Positions 9,674-11,205 of a stretch of DNA of 11,205 nt are shown here, one piece after another. The notes under the pieces were generated by a model. The model was not told the DNA's origin. It ran no database searches and was given only the letters and a program-made list of their open reading frames with translations. The DNA is taken from NCBI GenBank assembly GCA_027371515.1, contig DAHXMX010000024.1, positions 1 through 11,205 of the forward strand, in the 5' to 3' direction. Both the position numbers and the translations under genes were made by a program. The first letter of the stretch is position 1. The number at the start of each line of letters is the position of its first letter. This stretch comes from Neisseriaceae bacterium. GTDB taxonomy: Bacteria > Pseudomonadota > Gammaproteobacteria > Burkholderiales > UBA11063.

Positions 9674-10693
9674 ATGGCTTTAATTTCACTTCGTCAAATG
9701 TTAGATCATGCCGCAGAACATGAGTATGGAGTTCCTGCATTCAATGTAAATAATCTAGAGCAAATTCAAGCTATAATGGAAGCTGCAACTGAAACTAATT
9801 CTCCAGTAATTCTACAGGCATCAGCCGGAGCTCGCAAATACGCAGGTGAAGAATTTTTGAAACATTTAATCTTAGGTGCTGTTGCAGAATATCCTAATAT
9901 TCCTATTGTTATGCATCAAGATCACGGATCTTCACCGTCAGTTTGTTACCAAGCAATGCGTCTTGGATTTAGCTCTGTAATGATGGACGGATCTCTCTTA
10001 GCTGATGGTAAAACACCTAGTGATTATGAATATAACGTTAATGTAACACGTGAGGTGGTAAAAATCGCACATTCAATTGGTGTATCAGTAGAAGGTGAGT
10101 TAGGATGCCTTGGTTCACTTGAAACCGGTATGGGAGATTTAGAAGATGGGCACGGCTTTACAGGTAAGCTAAATAAAGAGCAATTAGTCACAGATCCATT
10201 GCAAGCAAAAGATTTTGTAGAAAAAACCAACGTTGATGCTCTAGCAATTGCAATTGGAACATCGCATGGCGCATATAAATTCACGAGGAAACCAACTGAT
10301 GATATTTTAGCCATCGAACAAATTAAGAAAATTCATCAACTAATACCTAATACTCACTTGGTAATGCATGGCTCTAGTTCAGTGCCACAAGATTGGTTAG
10401 AAATAATACGTCAAAATGGTGGTGATATAAAAGAAACATATGGAGTACCTATTAAAGAAATACAAACAGCTATCAAATATGGTGTACGTAAAATCAATAT
10501 TGATACCGACATTCGCTTGGCAATGACTGGTGCAATTCGTCAATATTTAAATCAAAACAAATCTGATTTTGATCCGCGTCAATATTTAAAAGCGGCTAAA
10601 AATGCAGCCAAACAAATATGTATTGATCGTTTTATTGCATTTTCTTGCAATAATCAAGCATCTAAAATCAAAGCAATTAAATCTAAATATTAG
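9674..10693 (+). CDS. fba: Class II fructose-1,6-bisphosphate aldolase, short C-terminus
   Basis: This zinc-dependent aldolase cleaves fructose 1,6-bisphosphate to DHAP and glyceraldehyde 3-phosphate. The sequence follows the beta-proteobacterial form ([27 protein letters not shown]). Active-site landmarks: MHQDHGSS with D83 and zinc ligand H84, VEGELGCLG with E142, GTSHGAYKF with zinc ligand H198, VMHGSSS with zinc ligand H232 (phosphate-binding GSSS following), and N275-I-D277-T-D279. All are present. The start at 9674 has GGAG 9 bases upstream and matches the family. The product is 339 residues, about 15 short of close homologues (about 354). It stops right after [11 protein letters not shown], where homologues have a further tail of the type SxxxMAxRYAxGxLxQ. 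A sequence resembling that tail's end is present in the +1 frame. The catalytic core is complete, so the enzyme is probably functional. Confidence 0.96.
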   Translation: MALISLRQMLDHAAEHEYGVPAFNVNNLEQIQAIMEAATETNSPVILQASAGARKYAGEEFLKHLILGAVAEYPNIPIVMHQDHGSSPSVCYQAMRLGFSSVMMDGSLLADGKTPSDYEYNVNVTREVVKIAHSIGVSVEGELGCLGSLETGMGDLEDGHGFTGKLNKEQLVTDPLQAKDFVEKTNVDALAIAIGTSHGAYKFTRKPTDDILAIEQIKKIHQLIPNTHLVMHGSSSVPQDWLEIIRQNGGDIKETYGVPIKEIQTAIKYGVRKINIDTDIRLAMTGAIRQYLNQNKSDFDPRQYLKAAKNAAKQICIDRFIAFSCNNQASKIKAIKSKY

Positions 10694-10724
10694 CAATGGA
10701 TTTCATCAAATGATTAAAAACTTA
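10685..10724 (+). other. Apparent frameshifted remnant of the fba C-terminus, overlapping the next gene start
   Basis: After KSKY the fba frame meets TAG at 10691. Skipping one base (T at 10691) gives SNGFHQMIK, which resembles the RYAxGxLxQxxK tail ending in related aldolases. The same codons run in frame into the DUF6790-like protein, whose ATG (10710) is the M of QMIK. So either a one-base insertion plus loss of a few codons shortened fba, or the similarity is chance. Confidence 0.4.
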
Positions 10725-11159
10725 TCTAACTATATCCTGCAAAATCATACATTGTTTTTACTGCTAATTGCAATTGTAATACCAATTGCTGGAAATAAAA
10801 CATTAATCATAAAACGGATAGCAACACTAGTGTTTATCTTGCCAGTTGGTATATCTGGTTTGTGGTCATTCATATCTTACTTACTATACAATAACATACC
10901 AACTATTGAATCATCTTTTACAAATATATTTGAATTTCAATTAGCCATGACTAATTTAGCTATTGGTGTTAGTGGTGTATTAGCAGGATTTCTAAATCGT
11001 AGCTATAAAATCGCTGTTACTTTGATTTTAACCATATTATTATGGGGCACTGCAATTGATTTTATATATCAAATAATCAAGATTGTCCTCAATACGATAT
11101 TTGTATATTGGCTTGCGGGTCAACCGTCCATGATTGCCGACCACAGTGGGAATGTATAA
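10710..11159 (+). CDS. DUF6790-like membrane protein, C-terminus lost at a junction
   Basis: The genuine part begins at the ATG at 10710 (MIKNLSNYIL), since upstream codons in the frame are antisense-like or fba coding sequence. Four membrane segments are visible at roughly residues 11-22, 27-46, 67-87 and 93-115. The block SSFTNIFEFQLAMTNLAIGVSGVLAGF followed by a LWGTAIDFIYQII helix resembles the DUF6790 family, whose pattern is SPFQFEVAxANLxxGVxGILA and then GxAxGHIYQMI. Function is unknown. The family normally continues with a NFAPGN-type loop and a last helix. Here it is replaced after IYQII (about base 11077) by IKIVLNTIFVYW..., which is the antisense of a foreign gene, so the stop at 11159 is accidental. 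The ribosome site is weak. It starts 16 bp after the fba stop and may be translated from the fba transcript. Confidence 0.65.
   Translation: MIKNLSNYILQNHTLFLLLIAIVIPIAGNKTLIIKRIATLVFILPVGISGLWSFISYLLYNNIPTIESSFTNIFEFQLAMTNLAIGVSGVLAGFLNRSYKIAVTLILTILLWGTAIDFIYQIIKIVLNTIFVYWLAGQPSMIADHSGNV
11064..11081. other. Junction between the AT-rich genome and foreign sequence
   Basis: Bases 11064-11077 can be read both as IYQII of the + strand membrane protein and as DYLIY of the - strand phosphoesterase. Family-like sequence extends away from here in opposite directions on each strand. Base composition shifts from about 30% G+C on the left to about 48% over 11081-11205. An A/T-rich shared string at the join suggests a short-homology chimera. 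Confidence 0.7.
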
Positions 11160-11204
11160 TGGGATTCCGGTTTCCTTACGGATCATGCGGATTCCGGCCT
11201 CGAT
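11064..11204 (-). CDS. Phage-type metallophosphoesterase, internal fragment
   Basis: Read from the right edge on the - strand, 47 codons give IEAGIRMIRKETGIPLY then IPTVVGNHGRLTRKP and a stretch ending EDNLDYLIY. The GNHGR box is the metal-binding motif of calcineurin-like phosphoesterases (the GNH[D/E]-type block). The VVGNHGR-T-KP form with a downstream DNxDxLLY is what I recall from phage and plasmid proteins of this fold. Both ends are cut: the window edge on one side, the junction with the AT-rich genome on the other. Codon use is G+C-richer than anywhere else in the window (ATC, GCC, ACC, GGC). It most likely comes from another genome, perhaps a phage. Family assignment rests on one motif and its surroundings. 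Confidence 0.55.
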
Positions 11205-11205
11205 T

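Noticed and set aside
10602..10709. Upstream extension of the membrane-protein frame into fba
   Set aside because: These codons lie in another frame of clearly conserved aldolase sequence. The DUF6790-like similarity and first helix begin after the ATG at 10710.
11080..11159. C-terminal end of the membrane protein (IVLNTIFVYWLAGQ...) as genuine
   Set aside because: It departs from the family just where the opposite strand becomes coherent phosphoesterase coding sequence, and base composition shifts.

Overview
The window is strongly AT-rich (by eye about 30% G+C) and uses the standard bacterial code; no in-frame TGA has to be read as an amino acid. The GroEL, GroES and class II aldolase sequences look betaproteobacterial (Neisseriales/Burkholderiales type). 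For example, the GroEL N-terminus carries the [18 protein letters not shown] block and ends in KEIAQV. PurL is the long single-chain form used by beta- and gammaproteobacteria. The low G+C suggests a reduced, possibly host-associated lineage. That is an inference, and no genus can be named from the sequence alone.

Layout. Bases 1-537 encode a middle piece of GroEL on the + strand. At about 526-540 the sequence folds back into the GroEL N-terminus on the - strand (to 977), which follows groES (1318-1028) behind a sigma-32-like heat-shock promoter (1426-1397). purL (1563-5357, +) ends 14 bp from the end of a convergent - strand pair. That pair is a small lipoprotein (6364-5969) and a second reading frame (5950-5372) in the same frame, separated from it by one TAG. 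A 348-bp intergenic region (6365-6712) holds a - strand promoter with a palindrome over its -10 element, a candidate short RNA or leader ending in an intrinsic terminator, and a perfect FNR-type box. On the + strand follow pnuC, tex, fba (with a short, apparently frameshifted C-terminus) and a DUF6790-like membrane protein.

The last ~125 bases (about 11,080-11,205) are near 48% G+C and encode, on the - strand, a piece of a phage-type metallophosphoesterase. They cut off the DUF6790 gene, and the join lies where the two readings overlap. With the groEL fold-back, both ends of the window look like chimeric joins. I would trust only about 540-11,060 as contiguous sequence of one genome.

Functionally this is mostly housekeeping: protein folding (GroES/GroEL), purine synthesis (PurL), nicotinamide riboside uptake (PnuC), an RNA-binding transcription-associated factor (Tex) and glycolysis/gluconeogenesis (Fba). 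I see no defence system, CRISPR array, tRNA, rRNA or insertion sequence. The observations most worth following are the regulatory intergenic region, the TAG-split lipoprotein pair, the aldolase C-terminus and the two joins.
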